In this document: in pieces, positions 1 through 5,911 of the stretch
How the letters are laid out: each line of letters starts with the position of its first letter
Position numbering within the stretch: position 1 is the stretch's first letter
Assembly (NCBI GenBank): GCA_046758845.1
Contig: JBHIBA010000262.1
Coordinates: 1 to 6,576 of the forward strand
DNA: 6,576 nt
DNA from: JBHIBA01 sp046758845
GTDB lineage: Bacteria; UBA8248; JACPRG01; G963555815
Reading direction: 5' to 3'
The notes under the pieces: model-generated
Databases searched by the model: none
The model's input: the letters and a program-made list of their open reading frames with translations, nothing else
Told to the model about the DNA's origin: nothing
Made by a program: the position numbers and the translations under genes

Positions 1-7
1 CAGTCCG

Positions 8-82
8 GCCGGCACGCCAGTGCCCAAAAAGCGCCCCCCACGACTAAGCCGGCACCCAGTGCCCAAAAAGCGTCCCCCGCAC
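8..82. repeat. Tandem GC-rich repeat with small hairpins, left end
   Basis: Two direct copies lie at 8-41 and 48-82, with a period of 39-40 nt. Each has a small hairpin, GGCAC-loop-GTGCC (11-24 with loop GCCA; 51-63 with loop CCA), followed by CAAAAAGCG and a C-run. The copies differ by one indel near base 16, by C/T at 34/73 and in the C-run. The box at 25-55 recurs inverted at the right end (6532-6562). There is no coding signal. The array lies downstream of the minus-strand reductase gene and could act in 3' end formation, but I see no convincing stem plus U-tract terminator. A dispersed REP-like intergenic repeat is the most likely explanation. Confidence 0.75.
25..55 (+). repeat. Left copy of 31-bp inverted repeat
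   Basis: The 31 bases read as CAAAAAGCG, six C, ACGACTAAG, CCGGCAC. They match the reverse complement of 6532-6562 at 28 of 31 positions. The three differences all fall in the short spacer (ACGACTAAG against ACAAGAAAG). The pair therefore brackets the whole gene cluster in inverted orientation. No target-site duplication can be judged, because the window ends just past the right copy. Confidence 0.7.
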
Positions 83-178
83 AAAACAAAAGCGAGTCTT
101 TTATAGAAGGGCGGGGCGGGACCAGTCGCCGGATACCGTGTTTCCGTCCTTTGCGATCACAGAGTCGATGCCTTCTCC

Positions 179-1378
179 TCAGTGGAGTTGCCCCGTCAAC
201 CTGTGCCATGCGTGAATGAGAAGGTCCTTGTTGCTCTGTCTCCAACACTTCAGGGGGTGCACGCCCTCGTGCTGGATGCAGATGTTGCAGGAAGTGCAAT
301 CCACAACGCCTCTTTTTCCTCGCTCAACCTTGCTGACGAGGTCCGGCTCGCGAATGAAGGGCCGAGCCAGGGAGACAAAATCCGCGACCCCCTCGGCGAT
401 CACCGACTCCATCGTCTCCACCGTACGCAACCCACCCACAAGGATGACGGGACACCCGACCCGCTCGCGCACGCGGCACGCTTCCTCCCGGAAATAGGCC
501 TCTGGTCTCGGTTTTGAGAAAATTCGGTGCAGCAAATTGTCCTGGAGCGCGCGCTTTCGGCTGAGGGCTGTGTACTGGACGGCGCTTTCCACTTTCGGGG
601 ACATCAGCCCGGCCGAGACTTCGATGGCGTTGACCCCCGCGCGATCAAGCGCGGCCGCTGTAGAAAGGCCCTGTTCCAGAATCAAGCCGCCGAGAACGAA
701 GTCCCGAACGCCCAACTTCACCGTTACGGGGAAGTCCTCCCCCACGGCCTCGCGCATCGCCCGGACCACCTCCAGCAGGAGCCGTTGGCGGTTTTCGAGC
801 GGACCGCCCCAGCGGTCTTTTCTCTGATTGGTGTGGGGTGACAGAAACTCGGTGAGGAGATATCCGTGGCCGGCATGCAGGTGAACGCCGTCAAAGCCCG
901 CCGCCTTCACCCGCGCGGCCGCCTCGCCGAAGGCCGTGATCACCTCGACGATTTCCTCCTCCGTCGCTTCCCTGGGCGTTCGCCCCGTTTGGGGATTGGG
1001 GACGACCGAAGGCGCGATCGGCTCAATCTGGGGTACTCGGCTTTGGCTTCCTGCGTGGTTGAGCTGGGCGAAGATTTTTCCCCCTTCGACGTGAATGGAC
1101 TCTGTTAGACGCTGGAGGGGGCCGACGTGGTCGTCCCGGTCCAGGCCGGTCATGCACCGGGCGTATTTGCCTCTGGGATGAACGTAGCAATGCCCCGTGA
1201 AGATGAGCCCGACGCCGGACCGGGCCAGGGTCAGGTGAAGGTCCCGGTAGCCGTCTGTAATGAAGCCGTTCTCGTCGGCCAGGCTTTCGGAGGTGGCGGA
1301 GCGGATGAAACGATTCCTGGTTTCAACCCCTCCGATCTTTCCCGGCTGGAGCAGGGCCAACGCGGGGGCTTCGGACAT
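179..1378 (-). CDS. Old Yellow Enzyme-family NADH:flavin oxidoreductase
   Basis: This is an FMN-binding TIM-barrel ene-reductase of the NADH:flavin oxidoreductase/2,4-dienoyl-CoA reductase family, expected in the cytoplasm and reducing C=C bonds conjugated to a carbonyl. Visible motifs (399-aa numbering): NRFIRSATSE (22-31) near the N terminus; AQLNHAG (104-110); the substrate-anchoring pair His168/His171 in HLHAGHGYL; FLSPHTNQRKDRWGG (178-192); and the FMN-phosphate segments VGGLRT (314-319) and SLARPF (336-341). The C terminus has Cys361, 364, 367 and 378 (CX2CX2CX10C), resembling the 4Fe-4S motif of 2,4-dienoyl-CoA reductase. The NAD(P)/FAD domain of that roughly 670-aa enzyme is absent. 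The ATG at 1378 is preferred because AGGAGG (1392-1387) lies 8 nt upstream; a GTG at 1387 overlaps that site. The gene is divergent from the binding-protein gene. Its substrate is unknown. Confidence 0.94.
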   Translation of the reverse strand: MSEAPALALLQPGKIGGVETRNRFIRSATSESLADENGFITDGYRDLHLTLARSGVGLIFTGHCYVHPRGKYARCMTGLDRDDHVGPLQRLTESIHVEGGKIFAQLNHAGSQSRVPQIEPIAPSVVPNPQTGRTPREATEEEIVEVITAFGEAAARVKAAGFDGVHLHAGHGYLLTEFLSPHTNQRKDRWGGPLENRQRLLLEVVRAMREAVGEDFPVTVKLGVRDFVLGGLILEQGLSTAAALDRAGVNAIEVSAGLMSPKVESAVQYTALSRKRALQDNLLHRIFSKPRPEAYFREEACRVRERVGCPVILVGGLRTVETMESVIAEGVADFVSLARPFIREPDLVSKVERGKRGVVDCTSCNICIQHEGVHPLKCWRQSNKDLLIHAWHRLTGQLH

Positions 1379-1386
1379 ACCGGACA

Positions 1387-1392
1387 CCTCCT
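1387..1392 (-). promoter_or_regulatory. Ribosome binding site of the OYE-family gene
   Basis: On the minus strand the sequence reads AGGAGG, then TGTCCGGT, then ATG. This is a consensus Shine-Dalgarno with an 8-nt spacer. It fixes the start at 1378 and argues against the GTG at 1387, whose first base is part of this site. Confidence 0.8.
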
Positions 1393-1518
1393 GATTCTGT
1401 TTACAGCGGGCTTTTCCCCGATTGGAATTTTCGTCTTCAAGAGTCCCGACTGAATTTTACTTTACAGGTTTGGTGGTTTCTTGGTTAGATAAATGAAACC
1501 CATCCGTCAAAGATGAAT

Positions 1519-1540
1519 CCGTGCCTGTAAAGGGACACGG
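1519..1540 (+). other. Possible 5'-leader hairpin upstream of the binding protein
   Basis: CCGTG (1519-1523) pairs with CACGG (1536-1540). CC (1524-1525) can pair with GG (1533-1534) across a single bulged A, leaving TGTAAAG in the loop. It sits about 34 nt upstream of the preferred ATG, so it would lie in the leader. It overlaps the third TTTACAG-type site and may just be a by-product of that DNA site. Confidence 0.3.
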
Positions 1541-1562
1541 CCTTCACCGCCTCTTACTCAGT

Positions 1563-1568
1563 GGAGGG
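1563..1568 (+). promoter_or_regulatory. Ribosome binding site of the binding-protein gene
   Basis: GGAGGG lies 6 nt before the ATG at 1575. It selects this start over an upstream in-frame GTG at 1521, which would add 18 residues ahead of an otherwise standard signal peptide. Confidence 0.8.
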
Positions 1569-1574
1569 CTCAAA

Positions 1575-2591
1575 ATGAGGATCGCACGGCTAGTGTGGAT
1601 CAGCTTGCTCGTTCTCTCTTTCTCCGCGTTCTTCCGGGTACCGGCGGCCCAGGCGAGGGATGTTGTTTTCTGCTTCGCCTGGGTTCCGTATGGAAAGCAC
1701 GTGGGCTTCTACGTTGCCCTGGAGAAGGGTTATTGGAAAGAGGAAGGGCTCAACGTCAAGATGATTCGCGGCGTGAGCGGCATGGATAACGCCAAGCGGG
1801 TCAACACGGGCGCCTGCACGGTGGCCTCCGGCGGAGTCGACACCCTCGTTATCGCCCGCTCACAAGGCTTCAAGGCGCGAGCCATCGGGGTATGGCACAC
1901 CAAGAGCATGCACGTCATCTTCGCCCGGAAAGACCGGGGTATCAATACTGTCAAGGACTTGGAGGGCAAGCGCATCGCGACGGTGGCCAAGGAGGACGGC
2001 CAGGTGCTCTTTCCGGCCTTCGCGAAGGCGGCAGGCATTGATGCCTCCAAAGTGAAATTCGTGGAAATGGACTGGGGTTCAAAGAACCCGAGCCTCATTT
2101 CAGGCTCAGTGGATGCAACTGTGACGTTTGTCACGGTTAGACCCAACATCCTAAAGGTCGCCAAAAAGAGCAACGTCCCGATCGCCGAGTTCCTCTACGC
2201 CGATCACGGGTTAGACCTCTACTCGAATGGCTTTCTTGCGACCGAGAAGCGGATTGCCGAGGAAGGGGATTTCCTGCGCCGCTTCCTGCGCGCCGCGCTT
2301 CGAGGACTGGCCTACGGCGTTGACCACCCGGGGGAAGGCGTGGACATCTTCAACAAGTACAAGCCGGAGATTAGTAAGGATTTGGCCGCCGCCCACTGGA
2401 GGATCGCAGTGGAACACCTGGTTACCCCGGATACCGAGATGAACGGCCTGGGTCACATCGGTTACCGGAAGATGAAGTTCACCCGGGACGTCATCGCCGA
2501 GGCCCGGAACATCAAGAATGTGGAACCGGTCCAGAACTACTTCACCAACGAGTTCCTGACGCCCATCTTCCCGAAACGGCCCAAAATGTAG
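1575..2591 (+). CDS. NMT1/THI5-like ABC transporter solute-binding protein
   Basis: This is a periplasmic binding protein of the NitT/TauT/ThiY (NMT1/THI5-like) type, which delivers small sulfonates, pyrimidines, nitrate or aromatic compounds to an ABC importer. The 338-aa product starts with a classical Sec signal peptide: Arg3/Arg5, a hydrophobic core at about 6-20, and a likely cut after AAQA (24-27). There is no lipobox. The family signature is WVPYGKHVGFYVALEKGY (36-53) followed by KEEGLNVKMIRG (55-66), then VKDLEGKRIAT (126-136) in the hinge region and TNEFLTP (324-330) near the end. Length is normal. No permease or ATPase gene is present here, so it is an orphan within the window. The hydroxylase genes follow on the same strand after 123 nt, suggesting that its ligand is their substrate (inference). 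The exact ligand cannot be read from sequence. Confidence 0.92.
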   Translation: MRIARLVWISLLVLSFSAFFRVPAAQARDVVFCFAWVPYGKHVGFYVALEKGYWKEEGLNVKMIRGVSGMDNAKRVNTGACTVASGGVDTLVIARSQGFKARAIGVWHTKSMHVIFARKDRGINTVKDLEGKRIATVAKEDGQVLFPAFAKAAGIDASKVKFVEMDWGSKNPSLISGSVDATVTFVTVRPNILKVAKKSNVPIAEFLYADHGLDLYSNGFLATEKRIAEEGDFLRRFLRAALRGLAYGVDHPGEGVDIFNKYKPEISKDLAAAHWRIAVEHLVTPDTEMNGLGHIGYRKMKFTRDVIAEARNIKNVEPVQNYFTNEFLTPIFPKRPKM

Positions 2592-2645
2592 AAGGGGAAA
2601 CGGCCAGCCGCATCTGGCCCGAGCATGCCACAATTTGAAGAGAGA

Positions 2646-2693
2646 CCAGAGGGGGCGCTGCGTTAGAACGGGAAGGGGGCGCCCCTTCTCTGG
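2646..2693 (+). other. Strong intercistronic hairpin before the hydroxylase operon
   Basis: CCAGAG (2646-2651) plus GGGGCGC (2652-2658) pairs with GCGCCCC (2679-2685) plus CTCTGG (2688-2693). All 13 base pairs are perfect, interrupted only by a bulged TT at 2686-2687, with a 20-nt loop. A competing shorter hairpin, GAAGGGG (2672-2678) with CCCCTTC (2682-2688) and loop GCG, uses the same 3' bases, so the two are mutually exclusive. No T-tract follows. The structure ends 8 nt before the Shine-Dalgarno of the Mo subunit. Possible roles are an mRNA processing or stability element, an attenuator, or a translation control element. Confidence 0.55.
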
Positions 2694-2701
2694 ACGCCAA
2701 G

Positions 2702-2709
2702 GGGGGAGG
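2702..2709 (+). promoter_or_regulatory. Ribosome binding site of the Mo-subunit gene
   Basis: GGGGGAGG lies 5 nt ahead of the GTG at 2715. It supports this non-ATG start, and the reading frame matches the family N terminus soon afterwards (VVGRRAAKVDGFSLLTGEA). Confidence 0.75.
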
Positions 2710-2714
2710 CGGTC

Positions 2715-5036
2715 GTGGAGGATGTATCCGGAGTGGATGAGCTCTCGGTCGTTGGCCGCAGGGCTGCCAAGGTAGACGGGTTTTCTCTCCTGACGGGGGA
2801 GGCCCAGTACTCTTTTGATATTCAGCTTCCTCGGATGCTCCACGGGAAGATCCTGAGGAGTCCGCATCCCCACGCCCGAATTCTGAACATCGACGCCTCC
2901 AAGGCCGAACGGTTGCCGGGCGTCAAGGCCGTCATCACGGCCGAGGACACGCCCAAGATCAAGTATCACTTCCTCGGCCATCCTCACGAAGACAAGTACC
3001 CCCTCGCTGTGGACAAGGTCCGCTTCGTCGGCGACGAGGTGGCGGCCGTCGCGGCCGTGGATGAGGACACGGCGGAGGAGGCCCTCTCCCTCATCGAGGT
3101 CGAATACGAGCTTCTGCCAGCCGTGTTTGACCCGGAGGAAGCCGTACAGCCGGATGCGCCCCTCATCCACGAGGGCAAGGAGCGGAACATCGCCGCTCAC
3201 ATCGTCCGCGATATCGGGAACTGGGAGGAGGCCCTGCGCACCGCCCCCGTGGTCGTCGAGGACCGCTACACCACCCAGCCCGTGGCTCAGACCCCCATGG
3301 AGACCCACGGCTGCGTGGCCCACTGCGACTCGCGGGGCCGGTACACGTTTTGGGCCTCCACACAGGCCAGCGACCTCCTTCGCCGTGAGCTGGCGAACGC
3401 GCTTGGAGTTTCTCTCGGGTCGGTCCGCGTCGTCGAGGTGTTCATCGGAGGCGGATTCGGCGGGAAGGCGAAAGTCGGAGCCAACGAGGCCCTCGCGGGC
3501 CTACTGTCGAAGAAGAGCGGACGGCCCGTGCGGCTCTTTCTGTCCCGGCAAGAGGAATTTGCCGCCTCCGGACACCGGAGCGCGCAAAGAATTCGTATGT
3601 GGACCGCGGCCGAGAAGGACGGAACCCTCCTGGTCCGCAGGGCGGAATCCTGTGTGGACAATGGCGCCTACAACAACGTGACCCCCGCCGTCACGGGTGT
3701 GGGCGGAAGCATCTGTACCTCCCTGTACAGGGTCCCGAACGTCAGATTCGACGGGTATGTCGTGTATACAAACAAGAGCTGGAGCAACGCCTTTCGGGGT
3801 TTTGGAGCGCCTCAGGTGACCTTCGCCGCCGAGTCTCAGATGGACCGGCTGGCAGAGGAGCTGGGGATGGACCCGGTGGAGCTCCGCTTGAAGAACGTCA
3901 ACCAGCCGGGAGATGTGACCCCGGTGGGTTGGCGCATCGGCACGTGCGGGATGCAGGAGTGCATCGAGAAGGCGGCGCGCGAAATCGACGTGGGATGGAA
4001 GAAGACGAGGCGGACCGAGAACGGCCCGGTGAAACGGGGACGCGGCCTGGCGGGGATGATTTACACGGTGGGGGCTCGCGCCTACTGGGACGCCGACTGT
4101 GCCGGGGCTTTTTTGAAAATTCATGACGACGGCTCGGCCAGCGTAATCACGGGAACCGTGGACTGCGGGCAGGGGGCGAAAACGGTCCTGTCCCAAATTG
4201 CCGCCGAAACGCTGGGCATGCACCTGGAGGATGTCCGCATCTATACGATGGACACGGAGAACGCCCCCATGGACAGCCGCGGGGCCAGCGCCTCCAGCGT
4301 GACCTTCATCTCGGGAAACGCGGTCTATCACGCCGCCAGGAAGGCCCGGGAGAAGCTCCTCGCCGTCGCGGCCGAAAAGCTCGAGGCCTCCGGGGCGGAC
4401 CTGGACATCCGGAACGGCCGGGTCTTTGTGCGGTCCGCGCCCGAACGGTCCATGACCCTGGAGGAAGTGGCCCAGGCGTCCACCTACCGACAGGGGAGCG
4501 AGGCCATCTTAGAATCCGCCCACTACGACACGCCCACCCAGTTCATCGACCACATGACGGGCACGGGGAACATCTCGCCCGCCTACGTGTTCGCGGCCCA
4601 CGCCGCCGAAGTGGAGGTGGACACGGAGACCGGCCGGGTGAGGGTAGTCAGAATCGCAGCCGCCCACGACGTTGGCCGGGCCATCAACCCCATGCTCCTG
4701 GAGGGACAGATCGAAGGGGGACTCTCCCAGGGACTGGGCTATGGCCTCACCGAAAACCTCGCCTCCGAAGGGGGACAGTTCGTCAACGGAAATTTGGCGG
4801 ACTACAAGATTTTCACCTCCAAGGACATGCCGGAGATCGTCCCCATCATTGTGGAAGCGGGCGATCCCGAGGGTCCGTTCAACGCGAAGGGGATCGGGGA
4901 GCCTGTCCTGGTTCCCACGGCGCCGGCGATCGCCAACGCGATCTACGACGCAGTGGGCGTCCGGGTCAAAGACCTGCCCATGACGCCCGCCCGTGTCTTC
5001 GAGGCCCTGAGGCAGGCGAGAGAGAAGTCGTCGTGA
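2715..5036 (+). CDS. Xanthine oxidase-family molybdopterin-binding large subunit
   Basis: This is the catalytic Mo-cofactor subunit of a heterotrimeric molybdenum hydroxylase, 773 aa, a normal length. The N-terminal aldehyde oxidase/xanthine dehydrogenase a/b hammerhead domain (about 12-140) includes HGKILRSPHPHARI and FVGDEVAAVAAVDEDTAEEA. The Mo-binding domains follow: GGGFGGK (245-251), AFRGFGAPQ (359-367, with the Phe that stacks on aromatic substrates in xanthine oxidase), GQG (485-487), and KGIGEP (725-730), whose Glu729 corresponds to the conserved catalytic base. The residue after GGGFGGK is Ala252, where bovine xanthine oxidase has the purine-binding Glu802, so a purine substrate is unlikely. 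CoxL's AYRCSFR loop is absent, so it is not form I CO dehydrogenase. Overall it resembles the 4-hydroxybenzoyl-CoA reductase alpha type. The start is GTG; the last 4 nt overlap the FAD-subunit gene. The precise substrate is unknown. Confidence 0.95.
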   Translation: MEDVSGVDELSVVGRRAAKVDGFSLLTGEAQYSFDIQLPRMLHGKILRSPHPHARILNIDASKAERLPGVKAVITAEDTPKIKYHFLGHPHEDKYPLAVDKVRFVGDEVAAVAAVDEDTAEEALSLIEVEYELLPAVFDPEEAVQPDAPLIHEGKERNIAAHIVRDIGNWEEALRTAPVVVEDRYTTQPVAQTPMETHGCVAHCDSRGRYTFWASTQASDLLRRELANALGVSLGSVRVVEVFIGGGFGGKAKVGANEALAGLLSKKSGRPVRLFLSRQEEFAASGHRSAQRIRMWTAAEKDGTLLVRRAESCVDNGAYNNVTPAVTGVGGSICTSLYRVPNVRFDGYVVYTNKSWSNAFRGFGAPQVTFAAESQMDRLAEELGMDPVELRLKNVNQPGDVTPVGWRIGTCGMQECIEKAAREIDVGWKKTRRTENGPVKRGRGLAGMIYTVGARAYWDADCAGAFLKIHDDGSASVITGTVDCGQGAKTVLSQIAAETLGMHLEDVRIYTMDTENAPMDSRGASASSVTFISGNAVYHAARKAREKLLAVAAEKLEASGADLDIRNGRVFVRSAPERSMTLEEVAQASTYRQGSEAILESAHYDTPTQFIDHMTGTGNISPAYVFAAHAAEVEVDTETGRVRVVRIAAAHDVGRAINPMLLEGQIEGGLSQGLGYGLTENLASEGGQFVNGNLADYKIFTSKDMPEIVPIIVEAGDPEGPFNAKGIGEPVLVPTAPAIANAIYDAVGVRVKDLPMTPARVFEALRQAREKSS

Positions 5037-5911
5037 AGCCCTTTGAAGTCATCGCTCCCAAGACGGTTGAGGAGGCGGTTGAGGCCCTCGGCCACTACGG
5101 CGACTCCGCGCGCGCGCTCGGTGGCGGGACCGCCCTGGCCCTCTTGATGCGGCAGGGCCTCTTTCGGCCGAAGGCGATCGTCAACCTGAACCCCATCGAA
5201 AACCTCCGGGGGATTCGAAGCGCCCCGGACGGAGGGTTCCTCATCGGTCCGCTCACGCTGCACCGGGAGATCGAGTCCCATCCCCTTCTGGCCGAGCGGT
5301 ATCCCGCCCTTGCGGAGATGGCTCACCACGTCGCTAACCCCCAAGTGAGAAACATGGGGACCCTCGGTGGCAACCTCTGCCATGCCGACCCCGCCTCGGA
5401 CCCCCCGGCCGCCCTCATTGCGGCGGGCGCCCAGGTCGCCGTCCAGGGCCCTCAGGGGAGGCGGAGTCTTCCGGTTGAGGACCTCTTCGTGGGCTACTAC
5501 GAGACCAGCCTACGGATGGACGAGGTCTTGTGTGAGATCAGACTCCCTGCGCCCCCCCAGCGATCGGGCCTGGCGTACCACCGCTATACGACGACGACGT
5601 TGGAAGACCGCCCCTTTGTGTGTGTGGGCGTCGGTTTGAAGGTCAGCGCCGACGGAAAGAAGTGCGAAGATGCGCGCGTGGCGGTCGGCGGCGCTTCTCC
5701 TGCGCCCACCCGGGCGACCGCCGCGGAGGAGGCTCTTCGGGGCGCGGACCTCTCGGAGGAACTCTTCGGGGCGGCGTCTGAGCGCGCGGTCGAGGGCATC
5801 GAACCCATCGACGACGTGCGGGGACCCGCCTCCTACCGGCTTGAGATGGTCAAGGTGTTCTTCCGCAGAGCCGCCCGGGACGCCTGGCGTTCTGCGAGGG
5901 AGAAGTTGTGA
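5033..5911 (+). CDS. FAD-binding medium subunit of molybdenum hydroxylase
   Basis: This is the flavoprotein subunit (CoxM/XdhB type, 292 aa) that exchanges electrons between the 2Fe-2S clusters and the external acceptor or donor. Both FAD-binding signatures of the family are present: ALGGGTALALLMRQG (28-42) and TLGGNLCHADPASD (110-123). The C-terminal CO dehydrogenase flavoprotein domain covers about 180-290. Its size is close to CoxM, and its only cysteines (116, 167, 197, 211) are scattered. It therefore lacks the additional 4Fe-4S insertion that marks the beta subunit of 4-hydroxybenzoyl-CoA reductase. Translation starts at a GTG inside the overlap GTGA (5033-5036) with the Mo-subunit stop, which implies translational coupling. 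The upstream purine-rich stretch GAGAGAGAAG is a weak ribosome site. The gene order Mo-FAD-FeS differs from the coxMSL order. Confidence 0.94.
   Translation: MKPFEVIAPKTVEEAVEALGHYGDSARALGGGTALALLMRQGLFRPKAIVNLNPIENLRGIRSAPDGGFLIGPLTLHREIESHPLLAERYPALAEMAHHVANPQVRNMGTLGGNLCHADPASDPPAALIAAGAQVAVQGPQGRRSLPVEDLFVGYYETSLRMDEVLCEIRLPAPPQRSGLAYHRYTTTTLEDRPFVCVGVGLKVSADGKKCEDARVAVGGASPAPTRATAAEEALRGADLSEELFGAASERAVEGIEPIDDVRGPASYRLEMVKVFFRRAARDAWRSAREKL

Larger units (their letters stand above)
1393..1574. promoter_or_regulatory. Divergent intergenic region with TTTACAG sites
   Basis: This gap must hold the promoters for both the minus-strand reductase and the plus-strand binding protein. TTTACAG occurs on the plus strand at 1400-1406 (inside the near-palindrome CTGTTTACAG, 1397-1406) and at 1461-1467, and on the minus strand at 1525-1531. 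The last two belong to a perfect 9-bp inverted repeat, CTTTACAGG (1460-1468) and CCTGTAAAG (1524-1532). A weak plus-strand promoter candidate is TTTACA (1461-1466) with TTAGAT (1485-1490) and an 18-nt spacer; the -10 match is poor. On the minus strand TAAAAT (1459-1454) resembles a -10, but I see no good -35. No regulator gene is in the window. Confidence 0.4.

Noticed and set aside
8..82. CRISPR array at the left end
   Set aside because: There are only two copies. The between-unit sequence is tiny and non-spacer-like, there are no cas genes, and the unit resembles the right-end palindromic repeats.
108..122. G-quadruplex candidate in the G-rich stretch
   Set aside because: Only three G-runs of three or more are present close together, too few for a standard intramolecular quadruplex.
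1379..1387. GTG start at 1387 for the OYE-family gene
   Set aside because: It overlaps its own best Shine-Dalgarno sequence, whereas the ATG at 1378 has AGGAGG at an ideal 8-nt distance.
1521..1574. Upstream GTG start giving an 18-residue longer binding protein
   Set aside because: The ATG at 1575 has a strong GGAGGG site at 6 nt and starts a textbook signal peptide; the extension would bury it.
2211..3323. A 370-codon open frame on the minus strand, antisense to the end of the binding protein and the start of the Mo subunit, crossing the intergenic gap
   Set aside because: Both sense genes have clear family motifs. The antisense product is low-complexity, rich in Gly, Val, Leu, Arg and His as expected from reading GC-rich codons backwards, and shows no recognisable domain.
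3501..4331. A 276-codon open frame antisense to the middle of the Mo subunit
   Set aside because: It lies wholly inside a well-conserved coding region, has no family motif, and has the composition of a reverse-frame shadow.
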